Origin: ZC4RG25 sp023428365
Lineage (GTDB): Bacteria > Pseudomonadota > Alphaproteobacteria > Rhizobiales > Hyphomicrobiaceae
Assembly (NCBI GenBank): GCA_050283925.1
Contig: JBNOAI010000003.1
Coordinates: 124,001-188,000, forward strand
Direction: 5' to 3'
Length of the DNA: 64,000 nt
Below are positions 27,155 through 35,159 of this stretch, piece by piece. The notes under the pieces are model-generated. The model had not been told where the DNA came from. It made no database searches and worked only from the letters and a program-made list of their open reading frames with translations. How positions within the stretch are numbered: the stretch's first letter is position 1; every line of letters starts with the position of its first letter. The translations under genes were made by a program, and so were the position numbers.

Positions 27155-27853
27155 CTAAAACCTGAAGTTCAGGCCGGCCCGCACGACATCGACCCGATTG
27201 TCGAAGTCGTAGCTGTCGAGATTGCTGCTCAGCGCGCTGTGGCTACCGAAATCCATGTGCAGGTATTCCACCTTGGCCGAGACGGTCTCGCTCAGTGCCA
27301 GCTCCGCACCACCGCCGACGACCCAGCCCGAGCGCCAATCTTCGTTGCTGACTTTATTGCCGCCGGTGATCACGTCCTCTTCGACAGCCGCGAACGCAAG
27401 ACCGCCGGTGCCGTAGATCAACAGACGGCCCATGGTGACACCCGCGCGGGCACGCAGTGTCCCCCACCAAGGGCCGAAACTGGTGCGATAAACGCTGCCG
27501 TTGACCTCTTTGTCGTTGTTGCTGATGTCCATGAAGCCGAGGTCGCCCTCGACGCCGAGCAGGAAGTTCGAGCCGATCATGTAGTTGTAGCCAACCGTTG
27601 CGCCGGCCAGAAACCCTTCCGGGCTGCTACCGCCGCCATCGGTATCGGTGTCGAACGACGAGTCGCCCCAGCCGTAACCGCCATTCAGACCCCAGTAGAG
27701 CCCCTGCCACAGGGCCGGACGACTGGCGCGAGCTGGTGGTGGATCATATTGGTCCGGCGGTGGCAGCCTCGGTCCTCCGAGATCCGCAGCCAGCGCTGGA
27801 GATAGTGCAAACGTGCAGGTGCAGACCGCACCCACCATGAAACGCTTCAGCAT
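27155..27853 (-). CDS. Outer-membrane beta-barrel protein (Omp31/porin-like)
   Basis: This 232-residue protein has a signal peptide (residues 1-22, cleavage after PALA) and the features of a small eight-stranded barrel: alternating hydrophobic strands, GLYWGLNGGYGWGDSS at the start of the barrel, and a C-terminal aromatic ending VVRAGLNFRF. It resembles the Omp31/Omp25 family of Hyphomicrobiales. A proline-rich stretch (about 29-43) precedes the barrel. I chose the ATG at 27853, seven bases after GGGAG; a more upstream ATG at 27934 would hide the signal peptide. The function is probably structural or adhesive. Confidence 0.85.
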   Translation of the reverse strand: MLKRFMVGAVCTCTFALSPALAADLGGPRLPPPDQYDPPPARASRPALWQGLYWGLNGGYGWGDSSFDTDTDGGGSSPEGFLAGATVGYNYMIGSNFLLGVEGDLGFMDISNNDKEVNGSVYRTSFGPWWGTLRARAGVTMGRLLIYGTGGLAFAAVEEDVITGGNKVSNEDWRSGWVVGGGAELALSETVSAKVEYLHMDFGSHSALSSNLDSYDFDNRVDVVRAGLNFRF

Positions 27854-28057
27854 ATTGGCGCTCCCAGCGGGCGGACGCGTTACTGCCCACCACCCGCAAC
27901 TCAAAGCACCTCCCCCGATGGTTGCCACATGCAACCGCCGTCGCCTTCCTCGGCTACCGATATGGCCACGGCAAGGCGCAACTGAGAAAACATCGTGTTA
28001 TCAATGGAATAGACATATTCCCGGCAGACAGCTCCGAAGCCCGGAAACAGGCCCGTT

Positions 28058-29053
28058 TCAGAACATCGCGACGTGGACACGGTCCGGCGGCGCGTGACCG
28101 TCGAGGAACGTTTTGACGTTGATGATGACCTTTTGGCCCATGTCGATGCGCCCCTCGATCGTGGCGGAGCCCATATGCGGCAGGGCGACCACCCGGTCGG
28201 AGGCCAGCAGCTTCGGATTGATCGCCGGTTCGTGCTCGAACACATCGAGACCCGCCCCGGCGATGGCACCGGACTCGATCAGCCGCGCCAGTTCGTTCTC
28301 ATCGATGACCTCACCGCGCGCGGTGTTGACCAGATAAGACGTCGGTTTCAGCAGCTTCAGGCGCCGCGCGGATAGCAGGTGATACGTTGCTGGCGTGTGC
28401 GGACAATTGACCGAGATGATGTCCATCCGAGCCAGCATCTGGTCGAGGCTGTCCCAATAGGTCGCCTCGTACTCCTGCTCGATCTCTTCGGGCAGACGAC
28501 GGCGGTTATGGTAGTGGATCTGGAGGCCGAACGCGCGCGCGCGGCGCGCTACGGCCTGGCCGATCCGGCCCATGCCGATGATGCCGAGGCGCTTGCCGTA
28601 AATCCTCTGACCGAGCATCCAGGTCGGCGCCCAGCCTTCCCAGTGCGTCTCGGGATTTTTCAGCAGCGCCGTGCCTTCCGCCAGACGGCGTGGCACTGCG
28701 AGAATCAGCGCCATCGTCATGTCCGCGGTATCTTCGGTCAGAACGCCCGGCGTATTGGTGACGGTGATCCCGCGATTGCGCGCCGTATCGAGGTCGATGT
28801 TGTCGACACCGTTGCCGAAGTTGGCGATCAGCTTGAGCTGCGGTCCGGCCTGAGACAGCACGGCACGGTCGATCCGATCCGTGACCGTGGGCACCAGAAC
28901 CTCGGCGGTCTTCACGGCCTCGATCAATCCAGCCTGCCCCATCGGCTTGTCATCGACGTTGAGGCGCGCGTCGAAGAGTTCGCGCATGCGCGTTTCGACG
29001 ACGTCGGGCAGTTTCCGCGTGACGATTACCTGGGGCTTTTTGATATTCGGCAT
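28058..29053 (-). CDS. D-2-hydroxyacid dehydrogenase (glyoxylate reductase-like)
   Basis: This 331-residue NAD(P)-dependent enzyme reduces 2-oxoacids such as glyoxylate or hydroxypyruvate, or acts in reverse. The nucleotide motif is GxGxxG at 160-165 (GMGRIG). The catalytic triad is R246 in NTARGE, E275 in FEHEP and H293 in LPHMGSAT. The sequence around NFGNGVDNIDLD and the HNRRRLPEEIE stretch after the Rossmann turn suggest the GyaR/GhrB-like group; the arginines after the turn fit NADPH use. Substrate preference cannot be read further. It lies upstream of the outer-membrane protein gene on the same strand. Confidence 0.88.
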   Translation of the reverse strand: MPNIKKPQVIVTRKLPDVVETRMRELFDARLNVDDKPMGQAGLIEAVKTAEVLVPTVTDRIDRAVLSQAGPQLKLIANFGNGVDNIDLDTARNRGITVTNTPGVLTEDTADMTMALILAVPRRLAEGTALLKNPETHWEGWAPTWMLGQRIYGKRLGIIGMGRIGQAVARRARAFGLQIHYHNRRRLPEEIEQEYEATYWDSLDQMLARMDIISVNCPHTPATYHLLSARRLKLLKPTSYLVNTARGEVIDENELARLIESGAIAGAGLDVFEHEPAINPKLLASDRVVALPHMGSATIEGRIDMGQKVIINVKTFLDGHAPPDRVHVAMF

Positions 29054-29259
29054 GGCTGCGTGTCGATCCTGATCCCTTCGGAGCCGACGGCCTCGGGTCC
29101 CTCTTCACAAGGAATTAGGTGTCACCGCGCCTGCCTTCGATGTCTAACAGAACGCGAACTGCAAGACAAAGCGCTGAACGTATCATCCGCTGTGAATCCG
29201 CGGTTTTCGCCACCCTGACCGCCTTGATTGCGGCAAGAAATCGTGCTGTTGGGCAGAGC

Positions 29260-29838
29260 ATGAGGCAATCCGATTCATTGTCCGCGCGCATGCTGCAAAT
29301 GGCTGGCAGGCTGATCCTGCTCGCTTCCGTGCTCCTGTTGGCCCAGCAGCCGGCGGCGCGTGCTCAAGACGGAGCAGCCCAACCGCAAGGGCGGACCACC
29401 GGATTGGCTGTTCCCCGCTTCGTCAGCCTGAAGGCGGATCGCGTTAACCTACGCAACGGTCCTGGAACGGACTATCCGACATCATGGGTGTTCCGTCGCG
29501 CTGGCATGCCGGTCGAAATCCTGAAGGAGTTCGAGACCTGGCGACAGATTCGCGATTCGGAAGGCGCAACGGGCTGGGTGCTGCACTCGATGTTATCGGG
29601 CCGGCGAACGGCGCTTGTCCTCCCGTGGGAGGTGAAGCCGGATCAGCCAGCGCCGCAGATCCAGCTGCGCAGCGATGATGACGGCGGCGGCCGCGTCGTT
29701 GCCGTCGTGGAAGCCGGGGTCATTGCGAACGTGAGAAATTGCGACAGCCGCTGGTGCTTCGTGATTATCGGCGACTACCGCGGCTACATCGAGCAGAGCA
29801 AATTGTGGGGCGTGTATGCGGGCGAGATCGTCCGCTAG
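29260..29838 (+). CDS. Exported SH3b-domain protein
   Basis: This 192-residue protein has a signal peptide (hydrophobic residues about 15-30, cleavage after ARA) and two SH3b domains (about 55-115 and 118-190). The first shows SLKADRVNLRNGPGTDYPTSWVFRRAGMPV and WRQIRDSEGATGWVL; the second shows CDSRWCFVIIGDYRGYIEQSKLWGVY. Bacterial SH3b domains bind peptidoglycan or act as structural units in the periplasm. I prefer the ATG at 29260; an ATG at 29119 would put a long polar stretch ahead of the signal peptide. It is divergent from the dehydrogenase. Confidence 0.82.
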   Translation: MRQSDSLSARMLQMAGRLILLASVLLLAQQPAARAQDGAAQPQGRTTGLAVPRFVSLKADRVNLRNGPGTDYPTSWVFRRAGMPVEILKEFETWRQIRDSEGATGWVLHSMLSGRRTALVLPWEVKPDQPAPQIQLRSDDDGGGRVVAVVEAGVIANVRNCDSRWCFVIIGDYRGYIEQSKLWGVYAGEIVR

Positions 29839-29986
29839 AGCGTGTTGCGCCTTACCGACCTGAACACCCCAGCTTCACTCCGCAAACCGCCATTCATCTC
29901 CACGCGGATGAATCCGTGGTGCTCGCAATAGACTACGAGCCCGCCAACCTATGCCGGGCTCCAACCTCTGAGATCAGGGGATGATT

Positions 29987-30421
29987 TTAGGACTTCTTCA
30001 CCAGCCGCACGACCACGTCGACGTGCGAAATCCGGAAACCTTCGGGCGGCTCCGGCATATCGTGGACGGTGATCGATGCGCCCGGGATATCCATCAAGCG
30101 TCCCTCGGCCTCGATCAGGAAGTGGTTGTGATTCGAGGTGTTGGTGTCGAAGTACGCTTTCGAGCCATCGATAGCGATCTCGCGCAGCAGTCCGGCACGC
30201 TTGAATTGGTGCAGCGTGTTGTAGACGGTTGCGAGCGACACGCGCTCACCACTTGAGACTGCCTCGGCATGGAGAAGCTCGGCGGTCACGTGGCGATCGC
30301 CAGAACCGAACAAAAGACCGCCAAGCACCAGACGCTGGCGCGTTGGACGCAAGCCAGCATGGCGCAGAACCTCGGTGAGGTCCGCTGCCGCGAAGCTCGA
30401 AATGGTATGATCGTGTTCCAC
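29987..30421 (-). CDS. irr: Iron-responsive regulator Irr (Fur superfamily)
   Basis: This 144-residue winged-helix regulator of the Fur family belongs to the Irr group that governs haem synthesis and iron uptake in Hyphomicrobiales. Recognisable segments are ADLTEVLRHAGLRPTRQR, VSLATVYNTLHQFKRAGLL and SNHNHFLIEAEGRLMDIPG. The cysteine-containing haem regulatory motif of Bradyrhizobium Irr is absent. I took the GTG at 30421, which gives a usual N-terminus (MEHDHTISSF); an ATG at 30478 would add 19 residues without family character. It is divergent from fabA, as in many relatives. Confidence 0.88.
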   Translation of the reverse strand: MEHDHTISSFAAADLTEVLRHAGLRPTRQRLVLGGLLFGSGDRHVTAELLHAEAVSSGERVSLATVYNTLHQFKRAGLLREIAIDGSKAYFDTNTSNHNHFLIEAEGRLMDIPGASITVHDMPEPPEGFRISHVDVVVRLVKKS

Positions 30422-30556
30422 AACCGCTATTCGTTCGTCCCAGATGAAGACAACCAAGTATATGGACTGCTGAGGCATTCTGCAAGGGCGTGATATGTGG
30501 CAGTTGGCTGCCGGGAAATACCCGAAAGCTGCTTGACCTATGGCCGGAATGCCTTT

Positions 30557-30586
30557 TTGAAGAATGCGACGAGTGTGTGCTAGATA
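30557..30586 (+). promoter_or_regulatory. Likely fabA promoter
   Basis: TTGAAG (30557-30562) and TAGATA (30581-30586) are spaced by 18 bases, giving a transcript start near 30593 and a leader of about 55 bases to fabA. It lies in the irr-fabA gap, so iron control of the fab genes cannot be excluded. Confidence 0.4.
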
Positions 30587-30647
30587 CGCGCGGGGTTAAC
30601 GCCAGCCGCGTGCAGGCATGGCATTCCAGGGGCGGCGCGAGGGCATT

Positions 30648-31190
30648 ATGGCCGACAAACGTTCGACATTCGAGTACGAGGATCTGCTGGCTTGCGGCCG
30701 CGGCGAGTTGTTCGGCGCGGGTAACGCGCAGCTGCCATTGCCTCCCATGCTGATGTTCGATCGGATTTCTTCCATCTCCGATACGGGCGGTGCTCATGGC
30801 AAAGGCCAAGTCCGTGCCGAACTTGCGGTGGCCGGCAACCCTCAGTGCGAGTGGTTCTTCGCCTGCCATTTCAAGGGCGATCCGGTCATGCCCGGTTGCC
30901 TGGGTCTCGATGCGCTATGGCAGCTCACGGGCTTCTTCCTCGGCTGGCTCGGCGCGCCGGGGCGCGGCCGTGCCCTCGGCGTCGGCGAGGTCAAGTTCAC
31001 CGGCATGGTTGTGCCGAGCATCAAGAAGGTCGAATACGTCGTCGACCTGAAAAGGGTGATCCTGAGAAAACTCAAGCTTGGAATCGCCGACGGAACGCTG
31101 CTTGCGGACGGGCAAGTGATATACTCCGCGCAGGATCTGCGGGTGGGCCTGTTCGAAGCTGGTCAGGATCCTGTGGCCGCGACGGCTTGA
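30648..31190 (+). CDS. fabA: 3-hydroxydecanoyl-ACP dehydratase/isomerase
   Basis: This 180-residue hotdog-fold enzyme dehydrates 3-hydroxyacyl-ACP and isomerises trans-2- to cis-3-decenoyl-ACP, the branch point to unsaturated fatty acids. The catalytic His and Asp are H74 in FFACHFKGDPVMPG and D88 in LGLDALWQLTGFFLGW. The ATG at 30648 follows GAGGG by four bases; the upstream ATG at 30618 is less likely. It is the first gene of fabA-fabB-fabI on the plus strand. Confidence 0.96.
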   Translation: MADKRSTFEYEDLLACGRGELFGAGNAQLPLPPMLMFDRISSISDTGGAHGKGQVRAELAVAGNPQCEWFFACHFKGDPVMPGCLGLDALWQLTGFFLGWLGAPGRGRALGVGEVKFTGMVVPSIKKVEYVVDLKRVILRKLKLGIADGTLLADGQVIYSAQDLRVGLFEAGQDPVAATA

Positions 31191-31270
31191 AGTAGACATC
31201 TGCCTGCCTCAAGTGTGCTCCAGCGTCGATGGCGCACACCTCCTGGGTGCGGGACAAGAAAGGGTTGCCG

Positions 31271-32497
31271 ATGAGACGGGTCGTCGTGACCGGAATGGGC
31301 ATCGTTTCGAGTATTGGAAACAATACGCAAGAGGTGCTCGCCTCGCTCAGAGAAGCCAAGTCCGGCATTGTCAAAGCCGACAAATACGCCGAGCTGGGCT
31401 TCCGTTGCCAAGTGCATGGTGCGCCCAATTTCGACTGGGAAGCAGCGGTCCCGCGCAAGCCGAAGCGCTTCATGGAAGCAGGCACCGGCTGGAATTACGT
31501 CGCCATGGATCAGGCAATCCGCGACTCCGGACTGAGCGAGAAAGAGGTCCAGGACGAGCGCACCGGCATCATCATGGGCGCGGGCGGTCCATCGACCAGC
31601 GCGATTGTGCGCGCCGCCGACGTGACGCGCGAAAAGGAGCCGAAGAAGATCGGCCCGTTCGAGGTTCCGAAAGCAATGTGTTCGGGGTCGTCGGGAACGC
31701 TCGCGACAGCGTTCCAGATTCACGGCGTCAACTACTCGATTTCGTCGGCCTGTGCCACGTCAGCGCATTGCATCGGCAATGCCGCGGAAATGATCCAGTG
31801 GGGCAAGCAGGACGTGGTGTTCGCCGGAGGCAGCGAAGAGCTCGACTGGACGCTGTCCGCACTGTTCGACGCCATGGGAGCCATGTCGTCACGCTTCAAT
31901 GACACACCCGCCCGCGCCAGCCGTCCGTATGACAAGAATCGCGATGGCTTCGTGATCGCCGGCGGTGCCGGCGTCGTCGTCCTGGAAGAGTATGAGCGGG
32001 CCAAGGCTCGCGGCGCCAAGATGTACGGCGAATTGGTTGGCTATGGCGCGACGTCAGACGGCTTCGACATGGTCGCGCCGTCTGGCGAGGGCGCCGCACG
32101 CTGCATGCGGATGGCAATGAAGGGCTTCGACGGCAAGGGCACCGGGATGATCGACTACATCAACCCGCACGCGACCGCCACGCCTGTCGGCGACCAGAAG
32201 GAGGTCGAGGCGCTTCGCGAGGTATTCGGCAAGAACATTCCCCTGATATCGGCGACAAAATCACTCACCGGTCATTCTTTGGGGGCCACAGGCGTTCAAG
32301 AGTCGATCTATTCGATGCTCATGATGAACAATGGGTTCGTCGCAGAAAGCGCGAATATTGACGAACTTGACCCAGCATTCGAAGACATTCCAATTGTCCG
32401 GGAACGCCGGGAACTACCATCGCTTAACTGTATCATGTCGAACAGCTTCGGATTCGGCGGAACGAATGCCACTTTGGTGTTCCGCCGCGTTCAATAG
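31271..32497 (+). CDS. fabB: 3-oxoacyl-ACP synthase I
   Basis: This 408-residue thiolase-fold enzyme extends the unsaturated acyl-ACP made by FabA. The catalytic residues are C161 in ISSACATSAHC, H300 in NPHATATPVGD, K330 and H335 in SATKSLTGHSLGATG. It starts MRRVVVTGMGIVSSIG at the ATG at 31271, preceded by AAAGGG; an ATG at 31229 would add 14 residues. It lies 80 bases downstream of fabA. Together the two genes define the FabA-FabB anaerobic pathway for unsaturated fatty acids. Confidence 0.96.
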   Translation: MRRVVVTGMGIVSSIGNNTQEVLASLREAKSGIVKADKYAELGFRCQVHGAPNFDWEAAVPRKPKRFMEAGTGWNYVAMDQAIRDSGLSEKEVQDERTGIIMGAGGPSTSAIVRAADVTREKEPKKIGPFEVPKAMCSGSSGTLATAFQIHGVNYSISSACATSAHCIGNAAEMIQWGKQDVVFAGGSEELDWTLSALFDAMGAMSSRFNDTPARASRPYDKNRDGFVIAGGAGVVVLEEYERAKARGAKMYGELVGYGATSDGFDMVAPSGEGAARCMRMAMKGFDGKGTGMIDYINPHATATPVGDQKEVEALREVFGKNIPLISATKSLTGHSLGATGVQESIYSMLMMNNGFVAESANIDELDPAFEDIPIVRERRELPSLNCIMSNSFGFGGTNATLVFRRVQ

Positions 32498-32634
32498 TTA
32501 ACGGTCTTTCATATCGCGGCGCTACGGAAGGAGGTCAGCTCCTTCGAGGCGGCCCGGGTATGCGATTTTACAGAAACAACATCGGCTGGTTCGAAAGTGA
32601 TGCGCGTCATGCGCGTTCAGGATCTGGAGCTCCA

Positions 32635-33495
32635 ATGACTGAGTTCGATATCGCAAGGCCAGGCCCGCTGCTGGCAGGCAAAAAAGGCCTGGTGATGGGT
32701 GTGGCCAACGAGCGTTCGATTGCCTGGGGCATCGCGCGCGTTCTGGCTGGCCAAGGCGCAAAGCTGGCCTTCACGTATCAGGGCGACGCCTTCGGCCGCC
32801 GCGCCATTCCTCTGGCCAAGTCGGTCGGATCGGAGATCATCACCTCCTGCGACGTCGGCGATATCACGACGGTCGACAACGTGTTCGATGAGATCAAGAA
32901 AACCTGGGGCGAGCTGGATTTCGTGGTCCATGCGCTGGCGTTTTCAGACCGCCGCGAATTGTCGGGCCGCTACGCCGACACCAGCCGCGAGAACTTTCTC
33001 AACACGATGACCATCTCGTGCTTCTCCTTCACGGAGATCGCGAAGCGGGCGGCGGATCTGATGCCGAATGGCGGTTCTCTGTTGACACTGACCTACGGCG
33101 GCGCGACCCGCTGGGTGCCGTCTTACAACGTCATGGGCGTTGCCAAGGCCGCGCTGGAAGCTTCCGTACGTTATCTGTCCGCCGATCTCGGACCGCAGGG
33201 CATCCGCGTCAATGCGCTGTCCGCAGGCCCGATGCGCACTCTGGCGGGCGCTGGCGTTTCCGATGCGCGCGCGATTTTCAACTATCAGCGCGATCATTCT
33301 CCGTTGCGCCGCACGCCGACATTGGATGAGGTCGGGGGCTCCGCCCTTTATCTGCTGTCGCCCCTCTCCGGCGCTGTGACCGGCGAGGTTCACTTCGTCG
33401 ACTGCGGCTACAGCACAGTGTCCATGCCGAGCCTCGACGCCTTGAAGGAACTCGAAGCCGGCGCCGAAGCTGCCGGCCGCGCCCCCGGGGAATAA
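32635..33495 (+). CDS. fabI: Enoyl-ACP reductase (NADH)
   Basis: This 286-residue SDR enzyme completes each elongation cycle of fatty acid synthesis and is the target class of triclosan and diazaborines. The cofactor motif is GVANERSIAWG (22-32). The catalytic residues are Y154, Y164 and K171 in TYGGATRWVPSYNVMGVAKAA. The start ATG at 32635 follows GGAG by five bases; an earlier ATG at 32560 would add 25 residues unlike the family. It lies 137 bases downstream of fabB, so it may use the same transcript or a promoter of its own. Confidence 0.96.
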   Translation: MTEFDIARPGPLLAGKKGLVMGVANERSIAWGIARVLAGQGAKLAFTYQGDAFGRRAIPLAKSVGSEIITSCDVGDITTVDNVFDEIKKTWGELDFVVHALAFSDRRELSGRYADTSRENFLNTMTISCFSFTEIAKRAADLMPNGGSLLTLTYGGATRWVPSYNVMGVAKAALEASVRYLSADLGPQGIRVNALSAGPMRTLAGAGVSDARAIFNYQRDHSPLRRTPTLDEVGGSALYLLSPLSGAVTGEVHFVDCGYSTVSMPSLDALKELEAGAEAAGRAPGE

Positions 33496-33507
33496 CCTCC
33501 GATCATC

Positions 33508-33534
33508 AGCCGAACGTCCATGCGGCGTTCGGCT
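33508..33534 (+). terminator. Hairpin after fabI
   Basis: A 9-bp perfect stem (AGCCGAACG at 33508-33516, CGTTCGGCT at 33526-33534) lies 12 bases after the fabI stop and ahead of murI. There is no T-run, so termination is uncertain. Confidence 0.4.
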
Positions 33535-33576
33535 TCAGCCGCGTTGAGGATATTGCGGCGAGCGGCGCGTCATGGC

Positions 33577-34440
33577 ATGGCTGATGACATGATCGGTGTC
33601 TTCGATTCCGGACTTGGTGGCCTGACCGTGCTGCGCGCACTGGTCGAGCGCTTTCCCAATCAGCCATTCCTCTATCTTGGCGATCACGCCAACGTGCCAT
33701 ATGGCAATCGGTCGTCGGAAGAGATCGTCGACCTGACCCGCGCGTGCATCGAACGCCTCTTCCAAAGCGGGTGCCGACTGGTTCTTCTCGGCTGCAACAC
33801 CGCAACGGCCGTCGCTGCACGGCGGCTACAGCGTGAGTGGTTGCCCTCATCTCGGTACGCTGGCCATAACATCCTCGGGATCGTCGCCCCTACTGTGGAA
33901 GCTGCGACTCAGACCCCCTGGGCCGTTTCCACGCCGCAGTATCCGCAGAAATTCAACACCGACGTCATTGCTGTGTTTGGCACCACGCGGACGATTACGT
34001 CCGGTGTGTTCCCCGAAGAGATCCGGAAGCGCTGTCCGAAGGTCACAGTCGTCCAGCAGATCTGCGCCGAACTGGCCGGTGCGATTGAGCACAACGTCCC
34101 TGAGGCAGAGCTTGATCGGCTTGTTCAGGCCGGTGTCAGCGGCGTGCTGAAGAGTACAGACGGTGCGCCGCCGCATCGCGCGATACTTGGCTGTACGCAC
34201 TTCCCCTTGGTCGAGCATATTTTCCGTCGCCATTTGCCGCCGTTCACGAGATTGCTCTCGCAGCCGGAAATCGTCGCGGACAGCCTCGAGGACTATCTCG
34301 CACGCCATCCCGAATATACGGGGCAGCAAGAGGCGTCACCGAAGCTCAAACTGACGACGACGGGCGATCCGGCGCGCATCAGTCTGCTGGCGCGGACATT
34401 CTGGCCGGAATGCGGTGAGTTCGAAGCCGCCTCAGCCTGA
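33577..34440 (+). CDS. murI: Glutamate racemase
   Basis: This 287-residue cytoplasmic racemase makes D-glutamate for peptidoglycan. It has the substrate segment GVFDSGLGGLTV (D10, S11) and the two catalytic cysteines C73 in GCNTATAVA and C206 in GCTHFPLVEH, with H208 next to the second. YLGDHANVPYGNRS is also typical. I took the ATG at 33577; an ATG at 33589 would be equally close to the core. It follows fabI on the same strand after 81 bases. Confidence 0.94.
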   Translation: MADDMIGVFDSGLGGLTVLRALVERFPNQPFLYLGDHANVPYGNRSSEEIVDLTRACIERLFQSGCRLVLLGCNTATAVAARRLQREWLPSSRYAGHNILGIVAPTVEAATQTPWAVSTPQYPQKFNTDVIAVFGTTRTITSGVFPEEIRKRCPKVTVVQQICAELAGAIEHNVPEAELDRLVQAGVSGVLKSTDGAPPHRAILGCTHFPLVEHIFRRHLPPFTRLLSQPEIVADSLEDYLARHPEYTGQQEASPKLKLTTTGDPARISLLARTFWPECGEFEAASA

Positions 34441-34522
34441 CTGTCCGTTCGTGTGCGGCGCTTTTGACAATCCATATTCATCCGACATTCATCCCTCCTC
34501 GAACAATGTCCAATTCGTGGAG

Positions 34523-34564
34523 GCGTGGATCTCACGCAAGGCTTTTTCCTTGTGAGATCCGCGT
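34523..34564 (+). promoter_or_regulatory. Long hairpin ahead of the cationic exported protein gene
   Basis: Arms at 34523-34541 and 34548-34564 pair over about 17 bases with one mismatch and a bulge, sharing a GGATCTCAC/GTGAGATCC core, with a T-rich loop. It sits 24 bases upstream of the start codon, so it may be a 5' regulatory hairpin or a late terminator of murI. Confidence 0.5.
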
Positions 34565-34588
34565 CATAACAACGACGGAGGATGATTC

Positions 34589-34891
34589 ATGCGTATGTTT
34601 GCAGCCGCTATTGCTGGCGCGGCCCTTGCAGTCGGTCTGGCCATGTCACCTGCGCAAGCAGCACCCGCCGGCCTCACGCCACTGAAGAGCGTGACAACCC
34701 AGGACAGCCTCGTCCAGAAGACCCACGGCTGGCACAGCTACTGCTCCACCGACAGACGCGGATGGCGGCATCGCCACGTCCGTGGGCGTGGCATCGTATC
34801 ATGCGGTCGCTATGTGCGGCCACGCGAGTGGCGCGGCAGCCGTCACTGCTACTGGAACCATCGCGGCGTTCGCGTCTGCGTACGGCGCTAG
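34589..34891 (+). CDS. Small cationic Cys/His/Arg-rich exported protein
   Basis: This 100-residue protein has a signal peptide (residues 1-24, cleavage after AQA) and a very basic mature part with four cysteines (52, 72, 87, 97) amid arginine, histidine and tryptophan (HGWHSYCSTDRRGWRHRHV, HCYWNHRGVRVCV). It differs from the family at 955-2934 in composition. The ribosome site GGAGG is at 34578-34582. The function is unknown; such proteins could bind metal, nucleic acid or anionic surfaces. A long hairpin lies directly upstream of the gene. Confidence 0.7.
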   Translation: MRMFAAAIAGAALAVGLAMSPAQAAPAGLTPLKSVTTQDSLVQKTHGWHSYCSTDRRGWRHRHVRGRGIVSCGRYVRPREWRGSRHCYWNHRGVRVCVRR

Positions 34892-34920
34892 AGCCTGTCC
34901 GATTTAGATCGAACCATCCT

Positions 34921-35030
34921 TGTCATCCCGGCCGAAGCGAAGCGGAGAGCCGGGACCCAGGGTTGACGGTAATTCGCCTGGGTCCCGGATATTTCGCTCA
35001 CGCGAAATTCCGGGATGACAACAGAACGTT
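34921..35030. repeat. TGTCATCCCGG palindromic repeat (long form)
   Basis: The outer arms TGTCATCCCGG (34921-34931) and CCGGGATGACA (35020-35030) enclose inner inverted segments: CCGGGACCCAGG near 34950-34961 pairs with CCTGGGTCCCGG near 34978-34989. The element folds into a large imperfect palindrome. It shares the outer arms with the element at 27109-27139, so this is a dispersed repeat in the genome, of the kind seen between genes in Hyphomicrobiales. Confidence 0.75.
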
Positions 35031-35101
35031 TCCGAGTGAGACGGAAACTAAGCTCGGAGTGTCCCTCAGACCCAGATTCAGCAGGAGCATTCCCTAAGCA
35101 G

Positions 35102-35140
35102 AAGGGGCAGGTTGCTGAATGCAACCTGCCCCTTTTGTCA
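35102..35140. terminator. Bidirectional terminator between the cationic protein gene and pnp
   Basis: A 14-bp stem (35102-35115 with 35121-35134, core GGGGCAGGTTGC) with a five-base loop is followed by TTTTGTCATT on the plus strand. Read on the minus strand it also folds behind pnp, whose stop is 20 bases away. Confidence 0.8.
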
Positions 35141-35159
35141 TTCTACAGCGTTGAACGTC

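Noticed and set aside
35041..35100. A possible short gene between the long palindromic repeat and the pnp terminator.
   Set aside because: Frames there run through the repeat and have no ribosome site or protein-like composition.
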